DNA of 64,000 bases from Bacteroidota bacterium (GTDB lineage Bacteria; Bacteroidota; Bacteroidia; 2-12-FULL-35-15). Of the stretch, positions 44,894 to 54,422 are shown in pieces. The stretch spans positions 186,001 to 250,000 of the forward strand of contig JAFLBF010000002.1 in assembly GCA_017303895.1 (NCBI GenBank). The letters are read 5' to 3'. A program made the position numbers and the translations under genes. The first letter of the stretch is position 1, and the number at the start of each line of letters is the position of its first letter. Below the pieces are notes generated by a model that saw nothing but the letters and a program-made list of their open reading frames with translations, was not told where the DNA came from and did no database searches.

Positions 44894-46169
44894 ATGGAGA
44901 TCATTATTATTATTGCATTGGTTTTACTGAATGGGATCTTTTCAATGTCCGAAATGTCATTGGTTTCATCCCGGAAGTTTAAGCTTGAAAATGCAAAGCG
45001 AAAAGGTAAGAAAGGAGCTAAAACAGCACTGGAGCTATCCGAGAGTCCAACTAAATTTTTATCAACCGTACAAATTGGGATCACGCTTATCGGGATTTTA
45101 CTTGGGGTTTATAGTGGGGAAAACATAACCAACGATGTAGCCGGCTTTTTTTTTAAAATACGAAACGATCAAGCCTTATGCTCATGATATGGCAGTAGCA
45201 AGTGTTGTTGTGTTTGTTACCTACGTGTCAATCGTTTTGGGAGAGTTATTGCCCAAACGGATCGGAATGGCCTTTCCCGAGCCTATTGCCATGTTTTTTG
45301 CTAAACCGATGCAAATACTTTCCATTATTACATCGCCTTTCGTATGGTTACTGACAACAACAAATGATCTGATGCTAAAGTTATTGGGAATAAAAGGCAA
45401 GACCGATAATATTGTATCGGAAGAGGAAATTAAATCGATAATAAAAGAAAGTGCTGAAAGTGGAGAAATACAAGATATTGAACAAAATATTGTTGAACGT
45501 GTATTTGAATTGGGGGATCGTAGAGTGAATACCCTGTTTACCCATAGAAGTGAACTCACTTACTTTAATAGAACGGATGATTGGGAAACCGTTAGAAATA
45601 AGATCAATGAAGAAAAGCATTCTGCTTATCCTGTGTGTGATAATGGAAATATCGACCATGTGGTTGGGATTGTTTTACTGAAAGATCTTTTTACTCCTGA
45701 AATAGAGAAGAACTTTGATCTGAATAAATTCATAAAAGAGCCGCTTTATTTGAATGAAAGTATGTATGCATATAAGGTGTTAGAGTTGTTTAAAAAAGAA
45801 AAAATGCATTATGGAATTGTAGTAGATGAATATGGTGCTACACAAGGAATTGTAACGATGGATGATGTGGTGGATGCATTGGTAGGTGATGTGTCGGAGA
45901 TCGATCAGGATGAATATCAAATTGTTCAACGCGATGAGAATTCCTGGTTGGTAGATGGACAATATTCTGTTTTAGAATTTTTAAAATATTTCGATCTCAT
46001 GATTGAGGATGAAATTCAAGATCAATTTACAACAGTGGCTGGTTTGATCATTCATAAAAAAAATCGTCTTCCCGAAGTAGGAGAAAAATTAAGGATCGAG
46101 AATTATGAGCTTGAAGTGATCGATAAGGATGGACAGCGAATTGATAAGATCTTGGTGACGAAAAAATAG
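44894..46169 (+). pseudogene. CNNM/CorC-HlyC family protein with a +1 frameshift at a T9 run
   Basis: Two frames together make one protein of about 424 residues. The first (44894-45187) encodes the N-terminal membrane part of the CNNM domain (NGIFSMSEMSLVSSRKFKLE). The second, joined after the T-run, reads LKYETIKPYAHDMAVASVVV and continues with the remaining membrane helices, two CBS domains (THRSELTYFNRTDDWE; VVDEYGATQGIVTMDDVVDALVGD) and the C-terminal CorC/HlyC domain. Removing one T from the nine at 45146-45154 restores the frame exactly. Family members are linked to Mg/Co efflux or resistance. Sequencing error, true mutation or slippage are all possible. Confidence 0.85.
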
Positions 46170-46242
46170 CTAGATCTACCTGCAAAATATATTTAGAAAA
46201 TGAATGTTGGATAACACCAACATTGGGCAGAATATATACAAA

Positions 46243-46275
46243 AAAAGCTCCGGTTAATTCCGGAGCTTTTCTTTT
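46243..46275. terminator. Bidirectional terminator
   Basis: Perfect 11-bp stem AAAAGCTCCGG (46243-46253) / CCGGAGCTTTT (46260-46270) between the convergent CNNM and sigma factor genes. Confidence 0.88.
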
Positions 46276-46891
46276 AAATTTTACCTTCTGAGTTTTTAAG
46301 GATATTGGCAAGGAATTCTCTTGCTCTGAATAATTGAGCTTTTACAGTACCCAATGGTAGATCTAATTTCTCTGCGATCTCTTCATATGACAACTCTTCA
46401 AAATAACGCATCTCTACCAGCACTTTGTAGCGTGGTTTCAATTTATCTACTACCGCACGCATGTGAACGATCTTTTGCTTTTTCTCCATATTTTCTTCGG
46501 GTGTTAATCCCGAAGCTTTTATGTCCATCGCCATAGATGAACCTTCTTCATCTTCAAAGGTTTTATCAATGGAGAATGTTACCATTTTCTTTCTTCTGAT
46601 GAAGTCGATGGCATTATTGGATGCTATTTTAAATAGCCAGGTGCTAAAAGCGTAATTGGGTGTGTATTGTTGCAAACGTTTGAATGCTTTCCCGAATGCT
46701 TCAATGGTCAAGTCATCTGCATCATCTTTATTGTTGACCATTTTCAATAACATGAAATAAACAGAGTCGCGGTAGCGACCCATTAATTCGGCATATGCTT
46801 TTTGATCGCCTTTATCCAAAGCTGCACGGATCAGGTTATAATCGTACACCGCTTTTTCAGATAAGTTGGAGTCAAATTCTAATTCGTCCAT
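46274..46891 (-). CDS. ECF-type RNA polymerase sigma factor
   Basis: 205 residues. Region 2 (about 25-95) contains DADDLTIEAFGKAFKRLQQY and FSTWLFKIASNNAIDFIRRKK; region 4 (about 135-195) has YFEELSYEEIAEKLDLPLGTVKAQLFRAREFL. It is longer than usual in the linker (DKTFEDEEGSSMAMDIKASG). No anti-sigma factor gene follows, so its control is not visible. It lies 7 bp before the glycosyltransferase gene's stop side, on the same strand and downstream of it, so the two may be co-transcribed. Confidence 0.93.
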   Translation of the reverse strand: MDELEFDSNLSEKAVYDYNLIRAALDKGDQKAYAELMGRYRDSVYFMLLKMVNNKDDADDLTIEAFGKAFKRLQQYTPNYAFSTWLFKIASNNAIDFIRRKKMVTFSIDKTFEDEEGSSMAMDIKASGLTPEENMEKKQKIVHMRAVVDKLKPRYKVLVEMRYFEELSYEEIAEKLDLPLGTVKAQLFRAREFLANILKNSEGKI

Positions 46892-46898
46892 AATGTGT

Positions 46899-48035
46899 TT
46901 ATTTCCATTTGTTTTTTCTCATGAATAAGTTTGATAGCGTTACCATCGGGTAAATGAACATCAGAACCAATTCAATGATGGGAGAAAGCAATAATAGGTC
47001 TTTTTCCGCCAAATGCTTCATTGATTTGTTAAAGATAATCATTTGAATGATCAATCGCAAAGCAAAAATTGATAAAACGATCACAGGCTGAAACTGAAGG
47101 ATCAAGACCGTGATAAAGCTAGCAAAGAGTAAATACTGACTAAAGCTGATCATGCTCAAGCGGAATTTACTACCTGAATTATAATGTTTGAAAGTGGTGA
47201 CATGTCTGCGTTTCTGACGGAACCAGTCTTTGTATGTTTTCTTAACACGGGATACCGTGTGCGTGTCAATATCGATCTCGATCTTGGAATTACGTTTGGT
47301 AGCTGCTTCGTTTACAAACAAGTCGTCATCACCCGATTCGATGTGATAGTGTGAAGCAAAGCCTTTCATTTTAAAGAATAATGATTTTTTGTAAGCCAGG
47401 TTACGCCCCGTTCCCATATAGGTTTTACGTGCAAGTGCAAAAGAAAGGAATTGCAAGGCGATCATGAATGTATCGAAACGGATGAGCTTATTCAAAAATC
47501 CTTTTTGCTTTTCATACGCACCATAGCCCAATACAATCTCTGTTTCCCCTACAAAATGTTGTACCATATTCCGGAGCCAGTCTTTGCTATTCGGTTTACA
47601 ATCGGCATCGGTTAGTAATAAATGTTCGTGCGTAGCACCTTTGATCCCCATCATCAAGGCTACTTTTTTGCCATGTGAGTAATATTCATCTTCCTTGATG
47701 GTCACAATTTTTAAGTTGCTATGTTTCTTTGCAAACTCTTTTAAAATATCACCTGTATTATCGAAAGAGCAATCGTTCACCACCACCACTTCAAATTCCG
47801 GATAATCCTGTTCGAAGATACGGGGAAGAAATTCTACCAGATTATCGTCTTCATTGCGAGCGCAAATGATGATCGTAGTTGGTGGAGTGTTCGGCTCTAA
47901 TGCTTTTTTCTTGTAAAATGCCAAACGGGAGAAATAGCCTAAATAGTACCACAACTGCACAAGCCATGCAAAAACAAAAACACCAAAAATGAGGAGTCCT
48001 ATCGAGAAAGTCTGAAATACTGAAACATCAATCAT
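46899..48035 (-). CDS. Family 2 glycosyltransferase, membrane-anchored
   Basis: 378 residues. An N-terminal membrane segment (about 10-30) precedes a GT-A domain with TTIIICARNEDDNLVEFLP, the VVVNDCSFDNTGDI nucleotide site, metal motif LLTDADCKP and the acceptor/Q-x-x-R-x motif FRQKRRHVT. Two to three hydrophobic segments follow at the C terminus. The architecture matches processive or lipid-linked sugar transferases such as those in polysaccharide export, but the sugar and acceptor are unknown. It is divergent from tgt. Confidence 0.88.
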   Translation of the reverse strand: MIDVSVFQTFSIGLLIFGVFVFAWLVQLWYYLGYFSRLAFYKKKALEPNTPPTTIIICARNEDDNLVEFLPRIFEQDYPEFEVVVVNDCSFDNTGDILKEFAKKHSNLKIVTIKEDEYYSHGKKVALMMGIKGATHEHLLLTDADCKPNSKDWLRNMVQHFVGETEIVLGYGAYEKQKGFLNKLIRFDTFMIALQFLSFALARKTYMGTGRNLAYKKSLFFKMKGFASHYHIESGDDDLFVNEAATKRNSKIEIDIDTHTVSRVKKTYKDWFRQKRRHVTTFKHYNSGSKFRLSMISFSQYLLFASFITVLILQFQPVIVLSIFALRLIIQMIIFNKSMKHLAEKDLLLLSPIIELVLMFIYPMVTLSNLFMRKNKWK

Positions 48036-48074
48036 AATCTACGGTCAAATTACCTTTTCCTAAACAAAAATACC

Positions 48075-48106
48075 TTGAAGACATAAACGGTAATGTGTTA
48101 TCTTTG
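48075..48106 (+). promoter_or_regulatory. Bacteroidota-type promoter candidate for tgt
   Basis: TTG at 48075-48077, 21 nt, then TATCTTTG at 48099-48106, matching TAnnTTTG. The ATG of tgt is 100 nt further, leaving a fairly long leader in which no conserved RNA element was recognised. Confidence 0.45.
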
Positions 48107-48205
48107 GCAGGATTTAAACAAAGTAATTAACAATTGTAGGTTTGACCGTTTCGGAGTATCCAATCTCAATGTTTGATTAATTGTTTTAGCATTAGAATTA
48201 AGACG

Positions 48206-49336
48206 ATGAAATTTTCAATATCACATAAAGACAAAGGAAGCAAGGCGCGTGCAGGAGAGATCGTTACAGATCATGGAGTGATCCAAACACCCATTTTTAT
48301 GCCGGTAGGAACGGCAGGGACAGTAAAAGCCGTACATCAGCGAGAATTGCGCGATGATATTAAAGCACAGATCATTTTAGGGAACACCTATCATTTATAC
48401 CTTCGTCCGGGTTTGGATGTGATCGAGAAAGCCGGTGGATTGCATAAATTCAATGGCTGGGAGCGTCCCATTTTGACAGATAGTGGTGGTTATCAGGTGT
48501 ACTCGCTTTCCGGGCAACGTAAATTGGTAGAAGAAGGAGCCAAGTTCACTTCTCATATTGATGGAAGCAAACACTTTTTTACTCCGGAGAATGTGATGGA
48601 CATTCAGCGTACCATTGGTGCGGATATCATTATGGCATTTGATGAATGTACGCCTTATCCCTGCGATTATAACTATGCACGTAATTCGATGCACATGACG
48701 CATCGATGGTTAAAACGTTGTTGTGAACGTTTCGATCAAACGGAGGGGAAATATGGTTATTCTCAAACTTTGTTTCCGATCGTGCAAGGAAGCGTATATA
48801 AGGATCTGAGAGAAAAATCGGCTGAGTTCATTGCTTCTCAAAACCGCGAAGGAAACGCGATTGGTGGTTTATCGGTGGGAGAGCCTGCTGAAGAGATGTA
48901 TGCTATGACTGAAGTGGTGTGTAATATCTTACCTGCCGACAAACCCCGCTATTTGATGGGAGTGGGTACTCCTGTCAATATTCTGGAAAGTATTGCATTA
49001 GGGATTGATATGTTTGACTGTGTGATGCCAACCCGTAATGCCCGTCATGGTTTGTTATTTACTCAAAACGGTATCATTAACATTAAGAATGAAAAATGGA
49101 AAGCCGACTTCTCGCCTTTGGATGAGAATGGGACTTCCTATGTAGATAAAGAATACACAAAGGCATATTTGCGTCATTTGGTGCATTCTCAGGAATTGCT
49201 GGCAGCTCAAATTGCAAGTATTCACAATTTGGCGTTTTATTTGTGGTTGGTGGGCGAAGCTCGCAATCAGATCATTGCCGGAACATTTTATGAATGGAAA
49301 AATAAAATGGTAAAACAAATGAGTGTTCGCTTGTAA
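48206..49336 (+). CDS. tgt: Queuine tRNA-ribosyltransferase (tRNA-guanine transglycosylase)
   Basis: 376 residues from the ATG at 48206 (frame open from 48173). It swaps guanine-34 for queuosine precursor in GU(N) tRNAs. Motifs: TPIFMPVGTAGTVK, LTDSGGYQVYSL with the proton-relay Asp, GGLSVGE, and the nucleophile Asp in DMFDCVMPTRNARHG. Unusually, the zinc motif CxCxxC found before AYLRHL in E. coli and Zymomonas is absent: the stretch reads ENGTSYVDKEYTKAYLRHL. The IHN His is kept. The next gene lptF/G follows by 20 bp, likely in one transcript. Confidence 0.95.
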   Translation: MKFSISHKDKGSKARAGEIVTDHGVIQTPIFMPVGTAGTVKAVHQRELRDDIKAQIILGNTYHLYLRPGLDVIEKAGGLHKFNGWERPILTDSGGYQVYSLSGQRKLVEEGAKFTSHIDGSKHFFTPENVMDIQRTIGADIIMAFDECTPYPCDYNYARNSMHMTHRWLKRCCERFDQTEGKYGYSQTLFPIVQGSVYKDLREKSAEFIASQNREGNAIGGLSVGEPAEEMYAMTEVVCNILPADKPRYLMGVGTPVNILESIALGIDMFDCVMPTRNARHGLLFTQNGIINIKNEKWKADFSPLDENGTSYVDKEYTKAYLRHLVHSQELLAAQIASIHNLAFYLWLVGEARNQIIAGTFYEWKNKMVKQMSVRL

Positions 49337-49356
49337 ATGTAGCTTTTGCACAAAAC

Positions 49357-50433
49357 ATGAAATTAATAGACCGATATATCATCCGTAAGTTTTTGGGGAC
49401 ATTCTTTTTTGCGATGTTACTCATCATTCTTATTGTGGTGGTATTTGATGTATCGGAGAAGATCGAAGATTTTGTGGGGAAGCAAGCACCTTTGAGAGCT
49501 ATCATTTTTGATTATTACTTTAATTTCATCCCTTATTTCATCAATCTTTTTAGTCCGCTTTTTACATTCATTGCCGTTATATTTTTTACTTCCAAAATGG
49601 CAACACGTACCGAGATCGTTGCTATCCTGAGTAGTGGTGTGAGCTACAACCGTTTGTTGTTTCCCTACATGGTATCTGCAACAGTGATCGCACTTTTATC
49701 ATTGTACATGAATAATTTCGTGATACCCAATGCCACGAAAAAACGGATCGCTTTTGAGAATGAATTTATCCGTGATAAATATTACAACAACGATCGTAAT
49801 ATTCACAAACAGATCTCTCCGAACAATTACATTTATATCGAACGATACAGTACAGAGGATAATACAGGTTACCGTTTTTCAATAGAGAAATTTAATAAAG
49901 GAGCTTTGTATTACAAACTTGTGGCGGATAATATCAAGTGGGATAGTGTAAAGAGTCAATGGTCCATCAATAAATATTATATCCGTTATATCAGCGGAAT
50001 GGATGAGTCGATCGTGAAAGGGGAGAAGATAGATACAGTATTAGCATTTACACCAAAAGAATTCGAACGAAAAGATAATACCATCGAAACGATGGATTAT
50101 ACTGAGCTGAGAGCATACATTGCTTCGGAGCGATTGAAAGGCTCAGATAAAATAGAAGTATTGGAATTAGAAAAACACAGACGCATCGCTTTCCCTTTTG
50201 CCACTTTCGTTCTTACCTTGATCGGTGTGTCCATTGCGAGCCGTAAAGTGCGTGGAGGAATTGGAATGCATATTGGTTTGGGGATCGGGATCAGTTTTAC
50301 GTATATCATGTTTATGCAGGTAACCACTACTTTTGCAGCAAGCGGTTTGGTCTCACCTATGATAGCCGTTTGGATCCCGAATATCGTTTTTACTTTCCTT
50401 GCATTGTATCTGGTGAAAATTGCCCAGAAATAG
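49357..50433 (+). CDS. LptF/LptG-family lipopolysaccharide export permease
   Basis: 358 residues of the YjgP/YjgQ type. The N-terminal start MKLIDRYIIRKFLGTFFFAM is diagnostic, with an Lpt-type coupling helix. Three membrane segments lie in the first 120 residues and three in the last 100, surrounding a periplasmic beta-jellyroll part (about 130-270) with LPS contact residues. It cooperates with LptB and LptC in LPS extraction from the inner membrane. LptF and LptG cannot be told apart here; only one permease gene is in the window. It converges on ispE with one base between them. Confidence 0.92.
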   Translation: MKLIDRYIIRKFLGTFFFAMLLIILIVVVFDVSEKIEDFVGKQAPLRAIIFDYYFNFIPYFINLFSPLFTFIAVIFFTSKMATRTEIVAILSSGVSYNRLLFPYMVSATVIALLSLYMNNFVIPNATKKRIAFENEFIRDKYYNNDRNIHKQISPNNYIYIERYSTEDNTGYRFSIEKFNKGALYYKLVADNIKWDSVKSQWSINKYYIRYISGMDESIVKGEKIDTVLAFTPKEFERKDNTIETMDYTELRAYIASERLKGSDKIEVLELEKHRRIAFPFATFVLTLIGVSIASRKVRGGIGMHIGLGIGISFTYIMFMQVTTTFAASGLVSPMIAVWIPNIVFTFLALYLVKIAQK

Positions 50434-50434
50434 G

Positions 50435-51259
50435 CTATAGCTTAGCTTCAAAAACAAAATAATCTTTATACTTTCCTTTCAAGTTGCTCGCTTCTTTGAA
50501 AATTCCATACACCGTTGAGCCGCTTCCACTCATAGCAGCATACACAGCACCATGAGCGTATAACTCTTCTTTTATCTTTTTGATCTCCGGAAATTGTGGG
50601 AAAATAGAGTCTTCAAAGTCATTATGAACAAATTTTTTCCATTGTTCTACTGGTAATTGCAACAGGTCATTCTCAAGCGAACGGGCAGAAGCTTTTGGTT
50701 TAACTCCGCTGTATGCTTTTGCTGTGTTGATATGAATGTTAGGATAGATCAGTGCAATGTGATAATTGCTGAGGTCAACAGTAATACTTTCAAATTCATC
50801 GCCTTTCCCTTGTACATACGAAGGTTTGTTGCTGATAAAAAAAGAGCAGTCGCTGCCCAATTGTTTGGCATAATGATGCATCTCTCCCCAGGCTAAACCA
50901 AGTTCAAATTTTTCATTCAATAGTTTGATAAAGAATGCAGCATCGGCCGAACCACCACCTAAACCGGCTCCTATGGGAATATGTTTGTGTAAATGCACTT
51001 TTATTTTTGGTAAGGCATAATCTTTCGCGATCAGGTGATAGGCTTTTACGCATAGGTTATCATTCTCATCGCCCGGGATCTTGATGCCGGAAGAACTGAA
51101 TACAACAGGAATGTTATTACTGTCTTTGTTTTCGATGATCTCTAATGCATCACACAGTGGAACGGCATAAAATACACTTTCAATGTTGTGAAAGCCATCG
51201 GAACGTTTTTCTACAATGTTGAGTCCGATATTGATCTTAGCGTTTGGGAAAGTCACCAT
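50435..51259 (-). CDS. ispE: 4-diphosphocytidyl-2-C-methyl-D-erythritol kinase
   Basis: 274 residues from the ATG at 51257-51259; the open frame reaches 51361 but the added residues do not match the family. GHMP kinase that phosphorylates CDP-ME in the MEP isoprenoid pathway. Motifs: FPNAKINIGLNI at the N terminus, the phosphate-binding PIGAGLGGGSADAA near residue 85, and the C-terminal AAMSGSGSTVYGIF. It is divergent from the small membrane gene at 51346. Confidence 0.95.
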   Translation of the reverse strand: MVTFPNAKINIGLNIVEKRSDGFHNIESVFYAVPLCDALEIIENKDSNNIPVVFSSSGIKIPGDENDNLCVKAYHLIAKDYALPKIKVHLHKHIPIGAGLGGGSADAAFFIKLLNEKFELGLAWGEMHHYAKQLGSDCSFFISNKPSYVQGKGDEFESITVDLSNYHIALIYPNIHINTAKAYSGVKPKASARSLENDLLQLPVEQWKKFVHNDFEDSIFPQFPEIKKIKEELYAHGAVYAAMSGSGSTVYGIFKEASNLKGKYKDYFVFEAKL

Positions 51260-51345
51260 AATGCAAAGGTGCAGAATAAAATGCAATTCTGAAATTTGCT
51301 TTTCCCGATTTCTTTTCTTAATTTGGTTTAACAAAAAATAAGAGC

Positions 51346-51684
51346 ATGGAACAACATCCAACTTTTCATCAGCACATGAACACCGCCAAAACGCTTCTTG
51401 AGCAAGGCCGTGATAATGCTTTTATTGAATCACACTTGCAGCAGCAAGGACTTGATTCACATCTGCTTTCCTCCATTTTGGAACAGGTAAAACGCCTGAG
51501 GAATGCCAAACGGACTCAGAATGGAAGTATGTTGATCCTGATCGGTGTAATTCTACTGGGATTGGGTTTTGTCAGTTGCATCTTTTTGCATGACTCGGGA
51601 GCCTCGGTCGATTTTGCCTTGTATGGGCTTACAGCCATTGGAGCAGTTGTGTTGGTGGCCGGTTTGACCATGATCTTCCACTAA
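51346..51684 (+). CDS. Small hypothetical membrane protein
   Basis: 112 residues. A helical N-terminal half with an LEQG/ESHLQQQGLD repeat-like motif resembles the short helical hairpin found before membrane segments in Bacteroidota proteins. The C-terminal half has two hydrophobic segments (about 61-82, and 90-110). No function can be assigned. It is 67 bp upstream of accA and could be co-transcribed. Confidence 0.65.
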   Translation: MEQHPTFHQHMNTAKTLLEQGRDNAFIESHLQQQGLDSHLLSSILEQVKRLRNAKRTQNGSMLILIGVILLGLGFVSCIFLHDSGASVDFALYGLTAIGAVVLVAGLTMIFH

Positions 51685-51751
51685 AAAATATTCCTCCATA
51701 TTTAAGGGATAATTTGTATTTTAGTGCCCCATTAATCAACAATTGAATAGA

Positions 51752-52708
51752 ATGAATTATTTAGACTTTGAAAAGCCGATAGCAGAATTGCATGAGCAGT
51801 TGGAAAAGGTGAAACAAGTAGCTGAAAAGAGTGGTGTGGATGTTTCTAAAACAACTGCTGATATTGAAGAGAAGATCAAACAAACACGTACCGAGATATT
51901 TTCCAATCTAACACCTTGGCAACGTGTGCAGGTGTCACGTCATCCCGACCGTCCTTATACCTTAGCTTATATTGATTATATCACCAATGGATCATTCATT
52001 GAATTACATGGCGATAGAACCGTAAAAGACGATAAAGCGATGGTGGGTGGTTTCGGAAGCATTGATGGAAAAACAGTGATGTTCATTGGTCAGCAAAAAG
52101 GGATCAATACCAAAATGCGTCAGATCCGTAATTTCGGTATGCCGAATCCGGAAGGTTACCGCAAAGCATTGCGTTTGATGAAAATGGCAGAAAAATTCAA
52201 CAAGCCGATCGTTACTTTTATTGACACCCCGGGAGCTTATCCGGGATTGGAAGCAGAGGAACGCGGACAAGGGGAAGCCATTGCACGTAACTTATTAGAA
52301 ATGGCACAATTAAAAGTGCCAGTAATTTGTATCATCATTGGTGAAGGTGCTTCCGGTGGAGCATTGGGCATTGGGATCGGTGATAAAGTTTTGATGTTGG
52401 AGAATACCTGGTATTCTGTGATCTCTCCTGAATCATGTTCTTCTATCCTTTGGAGAAACTGGAACAATAAAGAACGTGCTGCTGAAGCTTTAAAACTGAC
52501 TGCTACTGATATGTATGGTAACAAACTGATCGATGGTATCATTCCTGAACCATTGGGTGGTGCACATACCGATCATGAAGCGATCTTTAAAACAGTGAAA
52601 GAGGAGATCTTGAAACACATCACTGCATTAGAAAAATTAGATCCTAAAAAACGCGTTGATCAACGAATTGAAAAGTTCTGTTCGATGGGCGTTGTGAATG
52701 AAGCATAA
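51752..52708 (+). CDS. accA: Acetyl-CoA carboxylase carboxyltransferase subunit alpha
   Basis: 318 residues from the ATG at 51752 (an in-frame TTG at 51743 is rejected). Catalyses carboxyl transfer from biotin to acetyl-CoA, together with AccD, in fatty acid synthesis. N-terminal [18 protein letters not shown] and the crotonase core [52 protein letters not shown] and [15 protein letters not shown] are all typical (quoted stretches are the diagnostic regions). No accD is adjacent. birA in this window would supply the biotin for the complex. Confidence 0.96.
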   Translation: MNYLDFEKPIAELHEQLEKVKQVAEKSGVDVSKTTADIEEKIKQTRTEIFSNLTPWQRVQVSRHPDRPYTLAYIDYITNGSFIELHGDRTVKDDKAMVGGFGSIDGKTVMFIGQQKGINTKMRQIRNFGMPNPEGYRKALRLMKMAEKFNKPIVTFIDTPGAYPGLEAEERGQGEAIARNLLEMAQLKVPVICIIIGEGASGGALGIGIGDKVLMLENTWYSVISPESCSSILWRNWNNKERAAEALKLTATDMYGNKLIDGIIPEPLGGAHTDHEAIFKTVKEEILKHITALEKLDPKKRVDQRIEKFCSMGVVNEA

Positions 52709-52711
52709 TTC

Positions 52712-52738
52712 AAAAGCCGCATTTTGCGGCTTTTATTT
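52712..52738 (+). terminator. Rho-independent terminator after accA
   Basis: Perfect 10-bp stem AAAAGCCGCA (52712-52721) / TGCGGCTTTT (52725-52734), three-base loop, T-rich tail. Confidence 0.9.
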
Positions 52739-52774
52739 TAATATAAATTGCATCATAATAGATGCCTTTACACC

Positions 52775-54385
52775 ATGAAACACGAGATCAATCTTGTTCT
52801 TAGTCCTGAGGATGCAGCTAACGATGCTGTCATAAAACGTACACTTTCCAGACAATTAAATACTACCCTTGAATCCATCACACATTTCAGAATTCTGAAA
52901 CGTTCCATTGATGCCCGTTCACGAAACATAAAAGTGAATTTAAAAGTTGAGGTGTTTCTCAATGAGCCTGCACCTGCACCTGTCAATTATAAGATCAATT
53001 ATCCCGATGTGCATTCCAAACCACCGGTGATCGTGGTGGGGGCCGGACCGGCAGGATTATATGCTGCTTTGGAATTGATCGAATGTGGTTTTAAACCAAT
53101 AGTGCTGGAACGTGGGAAAGATGTAAAAAGCAGAAGACGCGATCTGGCTGCTATCAACAAAGAACACATTGTGAATGCCAACTCCAATTATTGTTTTGGA
53201 GAAGGTGGTGCCGGAACATACAGCGATGGAAAATTATACACCCGTTCTACCAAACGAGGTGATGTAAATAAAGTGCTGGAGATCTTTGTAGCGCATGGTG
53301 CTGACGAGAATATTTTAGTTGAAGCACATCCGCATATTGGAACGAATAAATTGCCGAAGATCATTCAAGCCATCCGCCAAACGATCATTGATGCAGGTGG
53401 AGAAGTGCATTTTAATACGCAAGTGATCGATCTGATCATTAAAGATAATTGCATGAAAGGTGTTGTGTGTAATGATCTGGAAAAAGATACTACGCTCGAA
53501 TTTATAGCTGATCAGGTGATATTGGCAACAGGACACAGCGCCCGGGATATATTTGAATTGCTGCATAAAAAAAATATTCTGATCGAAGGAAAAACATTTG
53601 CGATGGGAGTGCGTGTAGAACATCCACAGGCGCTTATCGATTCATTGCAATATCATTGTGCAATGGATGAAGTGGAACACAAGCGTGATCTGCTTCCTGC
53701 TGCATCCTATAGTTTGGTGCATCAGGCCATGGGAAGAGGTGTGTATTCTTTCTGTATGTGTCCGGGTGGTATCATTGCTCCTTGTGCTACAGCTCCCGGT
53801 GAAGTGGTAACCAATGGCTGGTCGCCTTCCAAGCGAAACAATCCTTTTGCTAATTCAGGTATAGTTGTAACCATAGAACCCGAAGATTATAATAAATATG
53901 CAAGTGATGGTCCGCTTGCCGGATTACGCTATCAGCAAGCATTGGAAAAGATGGCCTGGAATGCCGGAGGCAATGTGATGAGTGCAACAGCACACGGTCA
54001 AACTGCACCCGCACAACGCTTGGCCGATTTTGTGAATGGAAAATATTCTCAGTCATTGCCCGATGTATCGTATCAGCCGGGTGTTAAGTCGGCCGAGTTG
54101 CATCATTTATTGCCTGCTGAGATCGGAAAACGATTACAATTAGGTTTTGCTGAATTTGGTAAAAAGATGCGTGGTTATTTAAGTAATGATGCGGTGATCG
54201 TAGGGGTGGAGTCGCGTACCTCATCGCCTGTGCGTATCCCGCGCGATCCTGAAACATTGCAGCATCCACAGATACAAGGTTTGTATCCGTGTGCCGAAGG
54301 AGCAGGATATGCAGGCGGAATTGTATCGGCTGCTATTGACGGACAAAAATGCGCCAGAGCAATTGCTCAGCTGCTCCACAAATAA
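52775..54385 (+). CDS. FAD-dependent oxidoreductase (COG2509 type)
   Basis: 536 residues from the ATG at 52775. An N-terminal ferredoxin-like extension (about 1-85) is followed by the Rossmann motif VVGAGPAGLYAALELIECG and the acidic end of the FAD-ribose site (ERG). Later motifs are ANSNYCFGEGGAGTYSDGKL, ATGHSARDIFELL, MGVRVEHPQ and the C-terminal FAD site GLYPCAEGAGYAGGIVSAAIDG. Substrate is unknown; the group is widespread and cytosolic. It forms a single-gene unit between the accA terminator and the small holin-like gene. Confidence 0.9.
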   Translation: MKHEINLVLSPEDAANDAVIKRTLSRQLNTTLESITHFRILKRSIDARSRNIKVNLKVEVFLNEPAPAPVNYKINYPDVHSKPPVIVVGAGPAGLYAALELIECGFKPIVLERGKDVKSRRRDLAAINKEHIVNANSNYCFGEGGAGTYSDGKLYTRSTKRGDVNKVLEIFVAHGADENILVEAHPHIGTNKLPKIIQAIRQTIIDAGGEVHFNTQVIDLIIKDNCMKGVVCNDLEKDTTLEFIADQVILATGHSARDIFELLHKKNILIEGKTFAMGVRVEHPQALIDSLQYHCAMDEVEHKRDLLPAASYSLVHQAMGRGVYSFCMCPGGIIAPCATAPGEVVTNGWSPSKRNNPFANSGIVVTIEPEDYNKYASDGPLAGLRYQQALEKMAWNAGGNVMSATAHGQTAPAQRLADFVNGKYSQSLPDVSYQPGVKSAELHHLLPAEIGKRLQLGFAEFGKKMRGYLSNDAVIVGVESRTSSPVRIPRDPETLQHPQIQGLYPCAEGAGYAGGIVSAAIDGQKCARAIAQLLHK

Positions 54386-54422
54386 TATGTACCTTTGTTC
54401 AATAAATTTTTAAGAGAATCGT

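Noticed and set aside
45189-46169. The second half of the CNNM gene as an independent gene
   Set aside because: Its frame continues upstream into family sequence right up to the T9 run, so it is the rest of one gene and lacks the first membrane helix by itself.
51260-51361. Longer ispE start
   Set aside because: The extra 34 residues do not match the kinase family, and the ATG at 51257-51259 gives the standard N terminus. It would also overlap the divergent 51346 gene.
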